Source: Ascidiimonas meishanensis (GTDB taxonomy: Bacteria > Bacteroidota > Bacteroidia > Flavobacteriales > Flavobacteriaceae). Taken from it: 64,000 bases of DNA. The notes beneath the pieces were generated by a model that was not told where the DNA came from, ran no database searches, and saw nothing but the letters and a program-made list of their open reading frames with translations. Positions 26,472-36,133 of this stretch are shown here, one piece after another. Every line of letters starts with the position of its first letter. Positions within the stretch are counted from its first letter, which is position 1. The DNA is taken from the NCBI RefSeq assembly GCF_037782385.1, contig NZ_JBBEXD010000011.1, positions 1 to 64,000 on the forward strand, given 5' to 3'. Both the position numbers and the translations under genes were made by a program.

Positions 26472-27326
26472 TTATTTTATTGTCAAATATACTTTAATTA
26501 TGTTTATTTTTTCAGATGGAAAATCCTGTATTTTTGTTAATTCGTTCATTTCGTCGATACTTCCCACTTTAGATCGGTAGATAATAATCTTCCTAGCCAC
26601 ATCAGAAGAGATATATGGAATCTTTGTCAATTCTTTTAAAGCTATGGAATTAATATCTCTTTGAACTATGTTTGGAGTTGATTGCACCGTAAACCTTTCT
26701 AAAACATTTTCTATTATTTCAGGTTTTAAACCATAGACTTCTTTAAGCTGCTCATCTTCATTAAACCCACCTAAAAAACTCCTGTATTTTACAATGCGAC
26801 CTGCCAAAACAGGGCCTATACCATATACCTTAGTGAAAGCCACAGAATCTGCTTTGTTTAAGTCGTGCTTAACATCCATTTTAGCAGACTCAAATTTAGA
26901 CAACAAGTTTCTGCTCTTATTCTTTTGATATTTTGGAAAGCTAAATCTAGGAGCTATTAATTCTAAAAGGGAGTCTGAAATCCCTGTAATTTCTTGAAAA
27001 TGTTTAACCGATTTAATATATTTCTTTTTCTTTCTAAAAGCATGCAATGCATCTATTTCAATAGTCTGCATTCCTAACGAATATCCAAAATAATCACTTA
27101 TATAGTTGGGATTAAATTTCCATTTAGACTTGTTTTGTTTTCCTTTTTGTTTATTTTCTGCTTTGTCTAAGAAAAGTGAAACATCATGATAATTATAAGC
27201 TGGCTTGGAGTTTAAATACTGCCGTTGAAGAAAAACAAGCATAAAAATAAAACACAATAGAATTAAAAGGTAAAAAATCCCGTTACGTTCTTTACGAAGA
27301 AAAACGAAACGAGATTTTTTATTCAT
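26472..27326 (-). CDS. Membrane-anchored helix-hairpin-helix (ComEA-like) protein
   Basis: The 284-residue protein has one N-terminal transmembrane segment (about 16-33), a linker rich in Lys and Asn, and repeated HhH units: HFQEITGISDSLLELI, FTKVYGIGPVLAGRIVKYR and LTKIPYISSDVARKIIIYR. The C-terminal layout resembles ComEA, which binds incoming DNA during natural transformation. Many Flavobacteriia carry such proteins and their role is not proved. It lies 18 bases after the symporter gene and 11 before the acyl-CoA dehydrogenase; the neighbours do not suggest a function. Confidence 0.82.
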   Translation of the reverse strand: MNKKSRFVFLRKERNGIFYLLILLCFIFMLVFLQRQYLNSKPAYNYHDVSLFLDKAENKQKGKQNKSKWKFNPNYISDYFGYSLGMQTIEIDALHAFRKKKKYIKSVKHFQEITGISDSLLELIAPRFSFPKYQKNKSRNLLSKFESAKMDVKHDLNKADSVAFTKVYGIGPVLAGRIVKYRSFLGGFNEDEQLKEVYGLKPEIIENVLERFTVQSTPNIVQRDINSIALKELTKIPYISSDVARKIIIYRSKVGSIDEMNELTKIQDFPSEKINIIKVYLTIK

Positions 27327-27344
27327 AGTGCTTTGATTTAGTAT

Positions 27345-29153
27345 TTATTTCACCTTTACCGGTTTTTGTTTTTTGAATAATTCGTTATTTTTAAGCTTCT
27401 TCCAATAATCATTCAATTCTTTCTTCACCTCACCAGACATTAGATAGAGACCTATAATATTGGGAAACGACATCGCTAAAATCATCATATCAGAAAAATC
27501 AAGAACTGCTCCGAGACTTACGGAAGCCCCAATAATAACAAACAATAAGAATATAAACTTATAAACTAATTCTGTTCTTCTGCTCTTCCCAAAAATAAAT
27601 GTCCAAGCACGCATTCCATAGTATGACCAAGAAATCATAGTAGAAAAAGCAAAAAGGAATACTGCTCCAGCTAAAATATATGGAAACCAAGATATAACAC
27701 TGCCAAAAGCATCTGATGTAAGTTTAGCTCCACTTAAACCTTCAACATGATGAAAACCTGTGAAAATTAATACTAAAGCAGTAAGTGTACAAACAACAAC
27801 AGTATCAATAAATGGTTCTAACAAGGCAACAAAGCCTTCTGATACAGGATGTTTAGTTTTAGCAGCAGAATGGGCAATTGCAGCAGAACCAACACCTGCT
27901 TCATTAGAAAAAGCAGCACGTTGAAACCCAACAATTAAAACACCAATAATTCCTCCTTTAAGCGCTCCCGGATCAAATGCTCCAGAGATAATTTCTCCAA
28001 AGGCAGCTCCAACATTCTCAATATGCATAAACACTATAATAAGTGCAGAAACCACATAAATAGATGCCATTAAAGGGACTATTTTTCCAGTTACGTTCGC
28101 TATACTTTTGATACCTCCTATAATAACAGCTCCAACAAGAATAGCAGTTACCACTCCAAACCAAAATCCATTACCCGATAAAAATGCAAACTGGCCTTCT
28201 AATTGTTCAAACGCTTGATTCGCCTGAAACATATTTCCACCTCCAAAAGAAGCTCCTATGCACAACACTGCAAACATATAGGCAAGCACTTTACCTAATT
28301 TGCCTTTACCTTGAGCATCGAGTCCTTTCACCAAATAGTTCATTGGGCCTCCAAATACTCTTCCATCAGGCAGAATATCTCTATACTTAACTCCTAACGT
28401 ACATTCTACAAATTTAGATGACATCCCTATAAATCCCGCAAATATCATCCAAAAAGTAGCTCCGGCACCACCAAGGGAAACAGCTACTGCCACTCCGGCT
28501 ATATTTCCTAGCCCTACAGTACCTGAAACTGCGGTAGCCAATGCTTGAAAATGAGTCACCTGTCCAGGTGCATCACCTTCATCATAATGACCTCTGGCTA
28601 ATTGTATTGCGTGTTTAAATCCTTTAATATTTATGAAGCCCATTCTAAGGGTAAAGAATAAAGCTCCCACTACCAACCAGATTACAATAAATGGAACAGG
28701 TCTTGTGCGTTCATCTCCATTAGGATGCAACATGGATTCACCGGAATCATTTCTTATTACTGGATCATAAATACCAATTGCCGCAAAGGGATCCCAAAAA
28801 AGGACACTCCCAATAGCGTCCACAATGGGTTTCATAGTACCATTGAACACTTCAGTAATGGCTTCAGCAGGTACTATATATGATTTTTCTATTGTAGATC
28901 CGGTAGCATCTGTAATACTTACGGTATATTCAAGCCCTTCTACAAGTCCTATTGCTTGGTTTGAAGTGAGTGCCGTAGACTGATTACTCCATTTGTAAAC
29001 ATACGGTTCTGTGCCTCCTTCTACTTGTAATGTAATTACACCATCGTTAATTTCATTTGAGGGATTGCTGATTGTCTCCTTGACAGTTAATTCTTGAGCG
29101 TAAATACCAGATAGAAAAAATACAGCAAGAAGAGAGAAAAATGTTTTTCTCAT
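27345..29153 (-). CDS. AGCS-family sodium:amino acid symporter with an N-terminal extracytoplasmic domain
   Basis: The 602-residue protein begins with a cleavable-looking signal (FFSLLAVFFLSGIYAQ) and then about 80 residues with the pattern GGTEPYVYKWSNQSTAL... YTVSITDATGSTIEKSY, resembling the SprB/PKD-like repeat of gliding adhesins. The rest is a full AGCS alanine/glycine:Na+ symporter: GTVGLGNIAGVAVAVSLGGAGA, FVECTLGVKYR, GFQRAAFSNEAGVGSAAIAHS and ten or so membrane spans. Typical AGCS proteins (about 450-480 residues) lack the first 150 residues. The frame is continuous, so this is a fusion rather than two genes. The extra domain would face the periplasm. Confidence 0.9.
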   Translation of the reverse strand: MRKTFFSLLAVFFLSGIYAQELTVKETISNPSNEINDGVITLQVEGGTEPYVYKWSNQSTALTSNQAIGLVEGLEYTVSITDATGSTIEKSYIVPAEAITEVFNGTMKPIVDAIGSVLFWDPFAAIGIYDPVIRNDSGESMLHPNGDERTRPVPFIVIWLVVGALFFTLRMGFINIKGFKHAIQLARGHYDEGDAPGQVTHFQALATAVSGTVGLGNIAGVAVAVSLGGAGATFWMIFAGFIGMSSKFVECTLGVKYRDILPDGRVFGGPMNYLVKGLDAQGKGKLGKVLAYMFAVLCIGASFGGGNMFQANQAFEQLEGQFAFLSGNGFWFGVVTAILVGAVIIGGIKSIANVTGKIVPLMASIYVVSALIIVFMHIENVGAAFGEIISGAFDPGALKGGIIGVLIVGFQRAAFSNEAGVGSAAIAHSAAKTKHPVSEGFVALLEPFIDTVVVCTLTALVLIFTGFHHVEGLSGAKLTSDAFGSVISWFPYILAGAVFLFAFSTMISWSYYGMRAWTFIFGKSRRTELVYKFIFLLFVIIGASVSLGAVLDFSDMMILAMSFPNIIGLYLMSGEVKKELNDYWKKLKNNELFKKQKPVKVK

Positions 29154-29242
29154 AAAGTAAATATTAGGATTAGTTAAAATAAATTTTTAAACAAACAGGG
29201 GTCAATATCCTAAAAAAATGAACGTAAATCAAATTTTACTTG

Positions 29243-30262
29243 TTAAATATAACTTTCTGAGATGTTGAACATCTGATTTAATTTTTTGATTTGCTCAGGT
29301 CTTCCAAGTACCACAATTTTAGAATTGGGAATCAATTTTGTTTCAGCACCTGGATTAATTAAGTAGGTGCCTTCAGGATTTCTATACCCAATTACAGTGC
29401 ATCCTGTTTTCTTTCTAAGATCAAGATCACTGAGAGAGCGGTACTTATAGTCTTCTGGGAGCGATTCTATAGCTACTTCTTCTAAGTTAATAGTATTTTC
29501 ACCTTCTATAGATAGTTGATCCATAAATTCTATAAGATCTGGCATCACTACTAAGGATGCCATATGATCTCCTCCAATTTTGTCGGGCATAATGGTTTTA
29601 TTGGCCCCTGCTAATTTTAATTTTCTTTGTGAAGTTTCTTGTGAAGCTCTGCTTATAATCACTAAATCTTTATTTAATTGACGTGATGACAAAACAACAA
29701 AAAGATTATCAGCATCTTTTGGAAGTGTAGTTATAAGGCAGCTCGCATGCTCAATTCCAGCTTTCATAAGCACCTCATCTTCGTTCGCATTTCCTTCAAC
29801 GAACAGAACTTCTTCTATATGCTTCTCAATTATTTTTCTATCATTTTCTATAACAAGGAAAGGGCGTCTATATGCTTTTAGCTTTACAGCAGCTTGCTTA
29901 CCGTTTCTACCATATCCACAAATAATAATGTGATTTTTAAGCTTATCAATCTTTTTCTTCATTCTTCGAGTCTTAAAGTTATGCAATGAACTTTTGATCA
30001 ATATATATTCGGTAATTACCGATATTGCATATGCAAATATAAATACACTGAATACGATTAGAAATATGGTAAATAATTTGGTATTATCGTCTGCTGGTTG
30101 GACCTCTCTAAAACCTACGGTTGTGACGGTAATTATGGTCATATAGGCTGCGTCAATCCATGAGTAATCAGCAAAGAAACGATACCCAAATAATCCGGTT
30201 AGAAACACCAGAAATAGAAGCGCAAGGGCTGTGTAGAATTTAGAACGAAACAATTTAAACAT
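29243..30262 (-). CDS. Two-TM potassium channel with RCK (TrkA-N/TrkA-C) domains
   Basis: The 339-residue protein has membrane spans at about 10-28 and 62-85, a pore loop between them, a Rossmann RCK-N domain starting IIICGYGRNGKQAA (about 112) and a C-terminal TrkA-C domain. The layout matches MthK-like ligand-gated K+ channels. The selectivity filter reads T48-V49-G50-F51-R52, so the last Gly of the canonical GYG/GFG is replaced by Arg; the codon is AGA. Ion selectivity is therefore uncertain. It lies 2 bases after the PspC gene, implying one transcript. Confidence 0.88.
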   Translation of the reverse strand: MFKLFRSKFYTALALLFLVFLTGLFGYRFFADYSWIDAAYMTIITVTTVGFREVQPADDNTKLFTIFLIVFSVFIFAYAISVITEYILIKSSLHNFKTRRMKKKIDKLKNHIIICGYGRNGKQAAVKLKAYRRPFLVIENDRKIIEKHIEEVLFVEGNANEDEVLMKAGIEHASCLITTLPKDADNLFVVLSSRQLNKDLVIISRASQETSQRKLKLAGANKTIMPDKIGGDHMASLVVMPDLIEFMDQLSIEGENTINLEEVAIESLPEDYKYRSLSDLDLRKKTGCTVIGYRNPEGTYLINPGAETKLIPNSKIVVLGRPEQIKKLNQMFNISESYI

Positions 30263-30264
30263 AG

Positions 30265-30492
30265 CTACAAATCAAATACAGAAGTCCTCTTAGTGTATAC
30301 TAAATCTTTTAATTTAAGCCAAAAAGCTATTGTTAAATACACGGCAAACCAAGCACCAAAAGTGGCAAAAGACACATAAATAAAAAAAAGCCTCACATTT
30401 TTAGCTTTCATACCTAGTCTTTCTGCCAATCTAGAGGATACCGCAAAACCGTGCCTTTCAAAAAAATACCTAATGTTATACAACATCCTCAT
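30265..30492 (-). CDS. PspC-domain family protein
   Basis: The 75-residue protein fits the PspC pattern: a basic N-terminal helix with GFAVSSRLAERLGMKAKNVRLFFIYVS followed by one or two hydrophobic segments (about 35-60). PspC domains sense envelope stress in phage-shock systems, but no pspA is present here. A second in-frame ATG lies two codons downstream (30486). It is translated just before the K+ channel gene. Confidence 0.75.
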   Translation of the reverse strand: MRMLYNIRYFFERHGFAVSSRLAERLGMKAKNVRLFFIYVSFATFGAWFAVYLTIAFWLKLKDLVYTKRTSVFDL

Positions 30493-30520
30493 GGTACAAA
30501 AATGATAATTTTATACCAAT

Positions 30521-30561
30521 AAAAAAAGTCAATTGATGCATCATAATATACATCAATTGAC
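30521..30561 (-). terminator. Intrinsic terminator after the HEIGH peptidase gene
   Basis: GTCAATTGATG and CATCAATTGAC (30528-30538 and 30551-30561) form a perfect 11-bp stem with A and T runs on its flanks. It lies 24 bases downstream of the peptidase stop on the minus strand. Confidence 0.88.
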
Positions 30562-30584
30562 TTTTTGATTCTGACCTTACGATT

Positions 30585-31436
30585 TTAGTACAGGGTACTT
30601 AAAGCTGTCTGGTCTCCAGAAGTAAAAGGTCTGTCTGTCCCATTGCTACAAGCAAGCATCCACGAACCATTTTCAGGACCTGCTGGAGTACCTGGGATGT
30701 AAACAGCTCCAATACTTCCACTACCTTCATCTCCCCCCTGTCCACAACTAAAGCTTCTGTCAAAATAGTCTGTATGTCTAAAACCAATTGCATGACCAAT
30801 TTCATGCGCAATTACCGTAACGATATCTGCAGGAGGATTATCTTTTCTTGGATTATATACTGCTGAATTCAGAATTACAGGAGTAGCAGGATCTCCGTTA
30901 GCATCGGGAAAACCAGCACTTTGTCCCAAAATTACTCCACCGCCAGGAACACGCCCCAGTCGTTCTGCCAAAACATCTATGTCTGCTCCGGAAGTATTAG
31001 ATCTCACAAAGGTAAGATCAAGACCTAGTGAATTATATCGTGCCAATGCTTCATCAAAAGCGGCTTGCGCTGGTGCCCGAAATTCAGCATCCATATAAAT
31101 GCTTAAAGTACGAGGAGAACTAACTACATTATTGGTTCGATAATGCTCTGTGTCTATGGTGTTTGCATTATTTACACTCATTCTTGGGGATAACGCTGCA
31201 ATTTGTTGGCGGGTTAAAAAAATATCCCCTTCAACAACAAAACCATCTTTACCATTCAGAGTGCTTGCAAACAAATTTTCCGTATTAAAACCTAAAGCTT
31301 GAAGTTGGGAAGAAACTTGTGATAATTCTTCCGTATTATTGCCGATTTCCGAAGTTTCATTCTCACAGGAAGCCAATACTAATATTGCTAATGCTGCCGA
31401 ACTTACTAAGTTTAAAATTCTGTTTTTCTTGTTCAT
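30585..31436 (-). CDS. M57-type HEIGH zinc metallopeptidase lipoprotein
   Basis: The 283-residue protein has a lipoprotein signal (ALAILVLASC) and a zinc-binding motif HEIGHAIGFRH (H211, E212, H215, H221) with a downstream Met in SWMLAC (M260) that may form the Met-turn. This is the metzincin layout, and the HEIGH sequence fits the Peptidase_M57 (dual-action HEIGH) family. It is expected to be surface or periplasmic. The segment from about residue 25 to 95 may be a propeptide. It is divergent from a secreted subtilase gene. Confidence 0.88.
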   Translation of the reverse strand: MNKKNRILNLVSSAALAILVLASCENETSEIGNNTEELSQVSSQLQALGFNTENLFASTLNGKDGFVVEGDIFLTRQQIAALSPRMSVNNANTIDTEHYRTNNVVSSPRTLSIYMDAEFRAPAQAAFDEALARYNSLGLDLTFVRSNTSGADIDVLAERLGRVPGGGVILGQSAGFPDANGDPATPVILNSAVYNPRKDNPPADIVTVIAHEIGHAIGFRHTDYFDRSFSCGQGGDEGSGSIGAVYIPGTPAGPENGSWMLACSNGTDRPFTSGDQTALSTLY

Positions 31437-31572
31437 AATAATTTAAATTTGGGAGTTAAATACTTAATTTTGTTAAAAACTGTCCTAAAATATTGAAATT
31501 AAATCGTATAACTTCACCAGAAAATCTTTTTTCGATAAATTGCAATACAGAATTTTAGCCTACAAGTGTCTT

Positions 31573-34383
31573 ATGAAAAAACTTATACTTTTATTTTTTG
31601 TCATATGTCTTTGTAAGGAGGCGGTTGCACAAGAAATAATTCCTGCTGAGTTAGCAGATAATGCAAAAAAATACACCAAGGAAAAACTTTCAGAAGGTTT
31701 TTTTCTAACGAGCGCTGAGAATCTTAAAAATTTTGATAGAAAATCAGATTTATCCATCGTGAGAAGAGTAGCAAATAATTATTGTATACTCTATATTTCG
31801 GGAGAAGCGCAAATACAAAACACCAAACAAACTTCTATTTTCAAACTTCAAGGGGATTGGATGTTTTCTTCTGCTTTAAAAGACATTATTAGAAAAAATC
31901 GTTCTTCACAAAAAAAAACAACTGTTTCTGTTTATTCTTTAAATCCTTCAACCTTTGAGAATCAATTCGGATTAATGTTCCCAGACGCAAAAATCCTACA
32001 TAATTATAAAAATAATTTTGTTGTTGAATTAACTTTTAATGATCTTCTAAAACTGAGTTCAAAAATTCAAATTTCATATGTAGATCTTTATCATACTCCA
32101 AAGACAGAAACTCCGGTAAATGAAAACGACACAAGCGTAAACAGAATAAATACAGTTCAATATAATTTTCCTACTATCAATGGCACTGGGATGGCGGTTT
32201 CGGTTAAGGAACTTTTATTTGACTCTACGGATATTGATTTTAAAAACCGTATATTTTTTACGGGACTTCAAGCAACAGAGCTAGACCAACATGCCGCAGC
32301 AATGGGCACTGTAATAGCGGGTGGAGGAAATTCTTCCAGCAAAGGTATAGGTGTTGCTACTGCCGCTCAACTCACTTCTTCAAGCTTTCTCAGATTATTT
32401 CCCGATGGTGATACTTCTTTTCTGGAAAATAATATTACGGTTCAAAATCATTCTTATGGTACGCTAATTGAAAATGGATATGGGAATGAAGCAGCGGCGT
32501 ATGATTTACAACTCAATACAATACCTACGCTTCTCCATATTTTTTCATCTGGTAACAGCGGAACTTCTACACCTGAAAATGGACTGTACACAGGGATTGA
32601 AGGCTATGCAAATCAAACAGGAAATTTTAAAACAGCAAAAAACGTCCTTACGGTTGGAGCCATTAATCGCAATGGAGCAATTGACACAAGAAGTTCTAAA
32701 GGGCCTGCTTATGATGGACGAGTTAAACCAGAATTGGTAAGTTATGCTCCTGGAGGTACCTCTGATGCATCTGCGTTGGTTTCCGGCACCGCAATTCTTT
32801 TACAGCAGTACTATAAAGATCAAAATGGACAATTGCCTAATTCATCTCTTATAAGAGCAGTATTTATTGCAGGCGCAGAGGACACAGGCCCACCTGCTAT
32901 AGACTATCAATCTGGATATGGAAGTATAAATGCTTTACAAAGCATGAGAATTCTAGAGCAAAACAATTATAGAGAAGGAACTATTTCTCAAGACCAAACT
33001 GCTACCTACCCAATTAATATACCTGAAAACACCGATCAAATCAGGATTGCTATTTCTTGGAATGATGTGGCGGCAAATCCAGGAGATGCGAATGCATTGG
33101 TGAATGATATTGATATGTCCCTAACAGATACAGATAATACCATGACTCTACCTTGGGTACTAAATTCATTTCCTCATATTGATTCTATCACTAAAATTGC
33201 TGTACGAGGAGAAGACCACTTAAACAACAACGAATTAATTTCAATTAAAAACCCTACTGCTGGAACCTATATCTTAAATATTGTCGGTTCCAATATAAGC
33301 GCATCTGCCCAGAGCTTTTCTATTGCCTATTTTATTGAAGAAAAAGATAGATTTGAATGGACCTACCCAACTGCTAATGATGGGGTTGAAAACGAGGCAA
33401 TCAATTCCGTAAGGTGGAATAATTCATTTACGAACACCATTGGTCAACTAGAAATAAACAGCAATGATAATGGCTGGGAAATTTTGGACGATCAAATAAA
33501 TCTTAGCGGAGAATCAACCGAAATAGACTTTACAAATATGCAAGGAACCGTTCAACTTAGAATGCGTATTGGTTCTGAGATTTTTACTTCTGATGTATTT
33601 GGAGTCTCTCCGGAAATTTTGCCACTAGTTCTTTATAACTGTGAAGATGAAATTGCTTTTGGTTGGAATAAAATCCCAAATGCTGTTGCATATCAAGTAA
33701 ATAACTTAGGAGAACGCTACATGGACGTAGTTGAAATTGTACAAGACACCACTGTCATCTTGTCTAAAAGCACCTTTAACAATCCTTATTTTAGCATTAC
33801 TCCTCTTTTTGAAAACGGAAAAGGAATTCAAGGAAGAACCTTAAACTATGAATTACAAGGAGTTAATTGTTATTTCGTAAACTTTTTTGCTTTTCTAGCA
33901 GAAGAAAACATTGTTAATGCCACTTTAAATCTAAGTACAATAATCAATGTTTCAAATGTTGTTTTTACAAAATCAATTAATGGAATAACAGAAACAATCA
34001 GTTCTGTAGAAGCCCCTTTTAACAACTTAAATCTTAGCATAGAAGATCCAGAACCTGATGCTGGTATCAATTCGTATAATGCAATTATCACACTTCAAGA
34101 TGGAACCCAAATTAAAACCGATTCAGTAGATATATTTATTCCAACCAATGAAACACTTATCGTATATCCTAACCCTTATACAAACGAAGGCCGGTTATCA
34201 ATAATCACTGGAGGTTCAGGGCGGGATTTGGAAATTATAGATTTATGTGGAAGGGTTCTCTACAAGCAAACAATTGACTTTATAGATGAAAGAATTAGTC
34301 CTAATTTACTTCCTGGAATTTACATCATAAGACTTATTCAGGATAAAAAGACGCTTTCCGCTAAAAAAATAATTGTGCGTTAA
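31573..34383 (+). CDS. Secreted subtilisin-like (S8) serine protease with T9SS sorting signal
   Basis: The 936-residue protein has a signal peptide (LILLFFVICLCKEAVAQ), an N-terminal propeptide-like region, and an S8 catalytic domain. An Asp cluster FDSTDID (217-222), His240 in DQHAAAMGTVIAG, an oxyanion Asn in SSGNSG and Ser397 in GGTSDASALVSG are visible. Beta-rich domains follow, and the last 80 residues form a type A sorting domain (VYPNPYTNEG ... GIYIIRL ... AKKIIVR), so it is exported by T9SS. The start is the ATG at 31573; an in-frame TTG at 31540 would put 11 residues before the signal. Its stop overlaps the DUF2851 stop on the other strand by 4 bases. Confidence 0.92.
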   Translation: MKKLILLFFVICLCKEAVAQEIIPAELADNAKKYTKEKLSEGFFLTSAENLKNFDRKSDLSIVRRVANNYCILYISGEAQIQNTKQTSIFKLQGDWMFSSALKDIIRKNRSSQKKTTVSVYSLNPSTFENQFGLMFPDAKILHNYKNNFVVELTFNDLLKLSSKIQISYVDLYHTPKTETPVNENDTSVNRINTVQYNFPTINGTGMAVSVKELLFDSTDIDFKNRIFFTGLQATELDQHAAAMGTVIAGGGNSSSKGIGVATAAQLTSSSFLRLFPDGDTSFLENNITVQNHSYGTLIENGYGNEAAAYDLQLNTIPTLLHIFSSGNSGTSTPENGLYTGIEGYANQTGNFKTAKNVLTVGAINRNGAIDTRSSKGPAYDGRVKPELVSYAPGGTSDASALVSGTAILLQQYYKDQNGQLPNSSLIRAVFIAGAEDTGPPAIDYQSGYGSINALQSMRILEQNNYREGTISQDQTATYPINIPENTDQIRIAISWNDVAANPGDANALVNDIDMSLTDTDNTMTLPWVLNSFPHIDSITKIAVRGEDHLNNNELISIKNPTAGTYILNIVGSNISASAQSFSIAYFIEEKDRFEWTYPTANDGVENEAINSVRWNNSFTNTIGQLEINSNDNGWEILDDQINLSGESTEIDFTNMQGTVQLRMRIGSEIFTSDVFGVSPEILPLVLYNCEDEIAFGWNKIPNAVAYQVNNLGERYMDVVEIVQDTTVILSKSTFNNPYFSITPLFENGKGIQGRTLNYELQGVNCYFVNFFAFLAEENIVNATLNLSTIINVSNVVFTKSINGITETISSVEAPFNNLNLSIEDPEPDAGINSYNAIITLQDGTQIKTDSVDIFIPTNETLIVYPNPYTNEGRLSIITGGSGRDLEIIDLCGRVLYKQTIDFIDERISPNLLPGIYIIRLIQDKKTLSAKKIIVR

Positions 34384-35654
34384 TGGGTTAGTAGTTGATT
34401 TCCAATAGCACATTCAAGACATTTTTTATGCTGGCAATAGCCATTGTAAAGCTGTAATATCGCCTGACTTTCCAAAGCAGATTTGCTTGAAACACCTAAC
34501 TTTCTAAATTTTTCTACAATACTATTTTTTTCAGGTGTCAAAGAAGAAATAAGGTTCAATATATCTGAATATTCCTCAAATCCCATTGCTTTGCGATAAC
34601 AAAATTTCAATGGAATAATGGTATTAATAATAAGCAGATCTATAAAACCTCTTGTAAGTCTTTTTTGATGAAAAGCAGATTTTTTATTCCATGTATAATG
34701 ATATTTCCAATAATCAGCTACTCCAACATCAAAAATTTTGTAAAACTCATCTACAGATCTAGCTTCCATAAGAGTGGCAAATAAAGATGCATGCTTATGG
34801 TATAATTGAGCAATTTGAGACAATCTAATGGTTGGGAAATTTGCTGGGCGCAATCTAAAAAATAAAGGTTTTACAGGAGTTATCTTTAGATGGATATATT
34901 TTTTTTGTAAATAGTCAAAATGATGTTTTAATACTTCATGATATCCATCTTGCACCTCAGTTTCTTCTAGAAGACCTGCACAACCAAAAAACAAACTTTC
35001 AAGAACTTCTGATTCTTCTCTTACCTTTCTTATGATTTTGAAATCGAGAACTTGTGAAATTTCATAAAAGCTCTGCCCATTCACTTTAAGTCCAAAGTTC
35101 TTCAACAAAATTTTGAACAAAACAGTTTCCCAGTCATTATTAGAATTCTTAAGTTCTTCTAATAACAAAACCGTTTTATGCTCCAAACGCTTTACAAATA
35201 ATTGATCTTTCCAATGGGTAATAAGAAACTCATCTATAGTTTCTATAGCGTTCTCACATAAAACAAAAGAACGTTTCTTTTCAATAAAATTAGTATACGT
35301 ATCTAAAAAAGAAACGTCTGTAAAGTGTTGTAATTCTAAGGTTGGAATAACGGTTTCATCACTTCTAAAAACCTCAATATCATGCTCCCAAACAACATGT
35401 AAGATTACATTATTATAACGAGAATCTTTTTCATGATTATGCAAGTACCAATCTGAAGATTTTAAATGAATCTCTACATTGCCCGCCCATAACTGATCTC
35501 CTATTAACAATTTTGAATTGAAAAAATCAGGCCCTGAATTATCATTGTGCTCTCCTACAGCATAGATAATAACATCTTCCCCGGAGGCAGTACAAAGGTT
35601 GGTCTTTTGAAATTTTCCAAACTTCCATAGATAATGTAAAAAATCTTCCTTCAC
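34380..35654 (-). CDS. DUF2851 family protein
   Basis: The 424-residue cytoplasmic protein begins MKEDFLHYLWKFGKFQ and contains GEHNDNSGPDFFNSKLLIG and WAGNVEIHLKSSDWYLHNHEKD, the signature of DUF2851, common in Bacteroidota and of unknown function. The D/E/K pattern in that region resembles a PD-(D/E)XK nuclease core (PDFFNSK.., VEIHLK), which I raise only as a guess. A C-terminal four-Cys-like region (CQHKKCLECAIG) could bind metal. The start codon is GTG; the nearby ATG at 35658 is out of frame. Confidence 0.87.
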   Translation of the reverse strand: MKEDFLHYLWKFGKFQKTNLCTASGEDVIIYAVGEHNDNSGPDFFNSKLLIGDQLWAGNVEIHLKSSDWYLHNHEKDSRYNNVILHVVWEHDIEVFRSDETVIPTLELQHFTDVSFLDTYTNFIEKKRSFVLCENAIETIDEFLITHWKDQLFVKRLEHKTVLLLEELKNSNNDWETVLFKILLKNFGLKVNGQSFYEISQVLDFKIIRKVREESEVLESLFFGCAGLLEETEVQDGYHEVLKHHFDYLQKKYIHLKITPVKPLFFRLRPANFPTIRLSQIAQLYHKHASLFATLMEARSVDEFYKIFDVGVADYWKYHYTWNKKSAFHQKRLTRGFIDLLIINTIIPLKFCYRKAMGFEEYSDILNLISSLTPEKNSIVEKFRKLGVSSKSALESQAILQLYNGYCQHKKCLECAIGNQLLTH

Positions 35655-35733
35655 CCATTTTACAACTTCGATTTTAAAGCCATATATGGCAGTTTACTTT
35701 TTTGAATTGGTCGAAGCATCCTTGTAAAAGTAA

Positions 35734-35760
35734 AAAAATCTCTCGTATTGAGAGATTTTT
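35734..35760 (-). terminator. Intrinsic terminator of the TlpA-peroxiredoxin-rhodanese run
   Basis: AAAAATCTCT and AGAGATTTTT (35734-35743 and 35751-35760) form a 10-bp stem with a 7-base loop; the minus strand continues with T. It lies 19 bases after the rhodanese stop. Confidence 0.85.
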
Positions 35761-35779
35761 CTTATGATTAATTTTAGTT

Positions 35780-36091
35780 TTAGTCTTGAACATCACCTTC
35801 CCATTCCATAAATCCTCCGGAAAGATTGAAAGTATTTTCAAATCCCAACTGATTCATTATAGAACAAGCCTGTCCACTACGTTTTCCAGACCTACAATAC
35901 ACATAGTAATTTTTATCCTTATCCAGTTTTTCTACTTGCTCTACAAATTCTTGCCCCAAGTAAATATCTATATTTTTTGCCCCTGGTATATAACCGTCTT
36001 CAAATTCTTCTGGAGTTCTTACGTCTAACAAATAAGGATTTGTGTCTTCTTTAAATTGAGATGCCCATTCTTCTTGAGATAAATCAGCCAT
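35780..36091 (-). CDS. Rhodanese-like domain protein
   Basis: The 103-residue single rhodanese domain has the entry motif DVRTPEEFEDGYIPGAKNI and the active-site loop YCRSGKRS with the sulfur-accepting Cys. Such small rhodaneses shuttle persulfide sulfur; the substrate is unknown. It follows two thioredoxin-fold genes, which suggests thiol or sulfur redox work. Confidence 0.92.
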   Translation of the reverse strand: MADLSQEEWASQFKEDTNPYLLDVRTPEEFEDGYIPGAKNIDIYLGQEFVEQVEKLDKDKNYYVYCRSGKRSGQACSIMNQLGFENTFNLSGGFMEWEGDVQD

Positions 36092-36133
36092 AAATATGAA
36101 TTCTAAAATTTATAATAAAATCTACTTACAAAA

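Noticed and set aside
31540..31572. TTG start giving 11 more residues on the S8 protease
   Set aside because: The signal peptide begins properly at the ATG at 31573.
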